From: Linnemannia schmuckeri
Lineage: Eukaryota > Mortierellomycota > Mortierellomycetes > Mortierellales > Mortierellaceae
Direction of reading: 5' to 3'
Length of the DNA stretch: 64,000 bases
Assembly (NCBI GenBank): GCA_029449235.1
Contig: JANATG010000017.1
Location: forward strand, 822,001 to 886,000
In this document: positions 62,080 to 64,000 of the stretch, piece by piece
How the letters are laid out: the number at the start of each line of letters is the position of its first letter
Position numbering within the stretch: position 1 is the first letter of the stretch
The notes under the pieces: model-generated
Told to the model about the DNA's origin: nothing
Seen by the model: the letters and a program-made list of their open reading frames with translations, nothing else
The model's database searches: none
Position numbers and translations under genes: made by a program

Positions 62080-64000
62080 TTATTGTTTTTTGGTTTCTCT
62101 CTCATCACTGCACTTTAATGCTTTAGACAACGCCTTGGCTCCGTTGGATCCGATCGAGTTTCCCTCCAAGTTCAAAGTGGTCAGGGCCGAGTTCGCCTTG
62201 AGTGCCTCAGCCAGCGCCTTGGCTCCGTCGGATCCGATCGAGTTGTCGTACAAGTCCAAGGTAGTTAGAGTCGAGTTGATCTTGAGTGCATCAGCCAGCG
62301 CCTTGGCTTCGTCGGATCCGATTGAGTTTCCCCCCAAGTACAAAATGGTCAAGGCCGAGTTAGTCTTGAGCGCCTCAGCCAGCGCAACAGCTGCGTTGGA
62401 TCCGATCGAGTTGGTTTTGAGTGCCTCAGCGAGCTCCTTGGCTCCGTCGAATCCGATCGAGTTGTACTGCAAGTTCAAAGTGGCAAGAATCGAGTTGGTC
62501 TTGAGTGCCTCAGCCAGCGCCTTGGCTCCGTCGGATCCGATTGAGTTTCCCCCCAAATGCAAAGTGGTCAGGGCCGAGTTCGCCTTGAGTGCCTCAGCCA
62601 GCGCCTTGGCTCCGTCGGATCCGATCGAGTTGTCGTACAAATCCAAAGTGGTTAGGGCCGAGTTGGCCTTGAGTGCCTTAGCCAGCGCCTTGGCTCCGTC
62701 GGATCTGATCAAGTTGTCGTACAAGTCTAAAGTGGTCAGGGTCGAGTTGGTCTTGAGTACCTCAGCCAGAACAACAGCTCCGTCGGATTCGATCGAGTTG
62801 TACTTCAAGTCCCAAGTGGCCAGAGTCGGGTTGGTCTGGAGTGTCTCAGCCAGCGCAACAGCTCCTTTACATCCGATTGGGTTGTAATACAAGTACCAGA
62901 TGGGGGTTGAGTCGGGCTTGAGCGTCTCTATCAGTATTCTACACTCTCTTCCTGAGCTCCATCCAAGTACCATCTCAAAAGATAACTTGTGCAGATGAGA
63001 GGAATGTTTTGGTGGTAAGCTGTAAAGCATGAAGAATGTTTTCGGCAAGACAATATGAATTACCTTCATATTAGGAAGTTTTGTGATTGGAAAGAGTACT
63101 TTGTGCTGTGTGGACGTCAAAAAGAGTTTGCTGCTGAGGCTTATTTGAAATCGTTGGAGATCCAGCCAAAGAATTAATACTTCTGATCCTTTGAGTGCAT
63201 CCTGCAGTTCTTCAAGATCACGCCTAGTGCACTCCCATCTCAAATCCACGATGAGTTCGAGGACACCTTTGGCTTTTCTGAAGACATTGTAAAACTCGGC
63301 GGCGGTGGACCTCGACCTCAAAACAATTTCGATCCTCCCTAGCTGCTCGTCAAATTCTCCTTGTGCCAGCCTGACCACATCGCGGAGCTTCTGAGCGTGT
63401 TTCTCGAGATAGCTGGCTCGGTAATGATCGCGGCAGACCCATTTGACATGGCCCTCGGAGGTCGTCATTCGATAGAGGTTTCCAAGAAGGTTCTCCTCCT
63501 CTGACGTCTTTAAGAATGATCCCAGCTGGCGTAGCTCGACTCCTTCAAGACCCTCGACATCTCTCAAATAGTTGATCAGGTCCTGTTGCGTCATCGCTGC
63601 ATCTGGCTCAGTGCCAATGAAATCCTCCGGAGACGATGCTTGAGCTTTGGCCAACTGATTATCGATACATTTGAGCGAGTAGTCGATCCTGGCCGTAACT
63701 AACTCGACAGGCTGTTTGACAGAGTCAGCCAGCTCGACAACCTTAAGACTAGCCAAGATAGGCACAACATGGCCGACGATACTTGTACCGAACTTGATGA
63801 GCTCGAGCATCAACAAAAGAAACGGACCATATTTTTTAAAGAACTTGGTTGGCTCACGGACAAGATATCCTTCGTGCTTTGCCAGATGGAGGTGATGTGG
63901 TACCTTGCTATTGTTGGCCTCGGTATGCCTACCGCACTCACAAATGAAATGCAGTCGAAACTTGGTTCTAAACCAGTTGGTAGGATCGTACTTTGCCGGT
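62080..64000 (-). CDS. LRR protein of ribonuclease-inhibitor type, 5' end beyond the window
   Basis: The minus-strand frame is open from the right edge to the stop at 62080-62082, giving about 639 visible residues, so the true start lies outside. The first part (NWFRTKFRLHFICECGRHTE, HHLHLAKHEGYLVREPTKFF) looks like the C-terminal part of a regulatory region found in large fungal LRR/NLR-like proteins. A helical segment follows (YLEKHAQKLRDVVRLAQGEF). From about 62950 down to 62110 come ten repeats of 28 residues with consensus NSxLTTLxLxxNSIGSDGAKALAEALK, the ribonuclease-inhibitor LRR type, used for protein binding. The seventh repeat lacks 11 residues, while the frame is kept. A fragment of a paralogue lies at 28889-29138. 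A role in recognition or signalling is plausible but inferred. Confidence 0.85.
   Translation of the reverse strand, partial: PAKYDPTNWFRTKFRLHFICECGRHTEANNSKVPHHLHLAKHEGYLVREPTKFFKKYGPFLLLMLELIKFGTSIVGHVVPILASLKVVELADSVKQPVELVTARIDYSLKCIDNQLAKAQASSPEDFIGTEPDAAMTQQDLINYLRDVEGLEGVELRQLGSFLKTSEEENLLGNLYRMTTSEGHVKWVCRDHYRASYLEKHAQKLRDVVRLAQGEFDEQLGRIEIVLRSRSTAAEFYNVFRKAKGVLELIVDLRWECTRRDLEELQDALKGSEVLILWLDLQRFQISLSSKLFLTSTQHKVLFPITKLPNMKVIHIVLPKTFFMLYSLPPKHSSHLHKLSFEMVLGWSSGRECRILIETLKPDSTPIWYLYYNPIGCKGAVALAETLQTNPTLATWDLKYNSIESDGAVVLAEVLKTNSTLTTLDLYDNLIRSDGAKALAKALKANSALTTLDLYDNSIGSDGAKALAEALKANSALTTLHLGGNSIGSDGAKALAEALKTNSILATLNLQYNSIGFDGAKELAEALKTNSIGSNAAVALAEALKTNSALTILYLGGNSIGSDEAKALADALKINSTLTTLDLYDNSIGSDGAKALAEALKANSALTTLNLEGNSIGSNGAKALSKALKCSDERETKKQ

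Noticed and set aside
1..64000. CRISPR arrays or prokaryotic operons
   Set aside because: Tandem repeats found have no unique spacers of regular length, and spliceosomal introns show that the DNA is eukaryotic.

Overview
This window looks like gene-poor, transposon-rich nuclear DNA from a filamentous early-diverging fungus, most likely Mortierellomycotina (inference). Visible reasons: short GT-AG introns, pyrimidine-rich promoters, an expanded and decaying F-box/LRR family, a ribonuclease-inhibitor-type LRR protein, a Crinkler-type (CRN) gene, and a mix of LINE, Tc1-like, pogo-like, tyrosine-recombinase and hAT-type elements. Several gene-like loci carry single nonsense or frameshift lesions, so this is either a decaying subtelomere-like region or a draft assembly with base errors.

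Left part (1-16 kb). A two-exon methyltransferase with one in-frame TAG is followed by a diverged 28S rRNA 3' relic, a tyrosine-recombinase relic with a hairpin-rich MITE-like element, and an intact intronless LdhA-type D-2-hydroxyacid dehydrogenase (5655-6707). Next comes a cluster of three related three-exon genes that I cannot name: 7402-8620 (-), 10514-11545 (+, pseudogene) and 12933-15534 (+). The first two share 753-bp inverted arms (8289-9041 and 10093-10845) that appear identical.

Middle part (16-38 kb). Four F-box/LRR loci are truncated or frameshifted (16.8-17.3, 17.9-20.0, 20.6-21.4 and 36.5-38.0 kb). A nearly complete LINE (23198-28550, minus strand) has a 14-bp target-site duplication and one frameshift between endonuclease and reverse transcriptase. 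A pogo/CENP-B-like element with 75-bp TIRs (31671-33839) abuts another recombinase relic. An intact small secreted phospholipase A2-like gene lies at 30102-30446. An 118-bp hAT-type MITE with an 8-bp duplication (35907-36024) and a 5'-truncated LINE tail (36246-36451) sit just 3' of the fourth F-box locus.

Right part (38-64 kb). A broken CRN gene with a P-loop region (40880-43822) lies between two inverted Tc1-like elements (38626-40378 and 43861-45583). Two short secreted cysteine-rich proteins (47598-48098 minus; 56309-56560 plus) appear intact. Further 28S fragments, an 82-bp perfect foldback, a second 5'-truncated LINE with a 14-bp duplication (52121-52929), another MITE-like element and a stack of three Tc1-like copies (57299-59991) follow. 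The window ends inside an LRR-repeat protein gene (62080-64000, minus) that runs off the right edge.

The genes most likely to work today are the dehydrogenase, the three small secreted proteins, the 7.4-kb three-exon gene, and the LRR protein. Most of the rest is mobile DNA or relics of expanded families. All identifications come from reading sequence and motifs; no database search was run.
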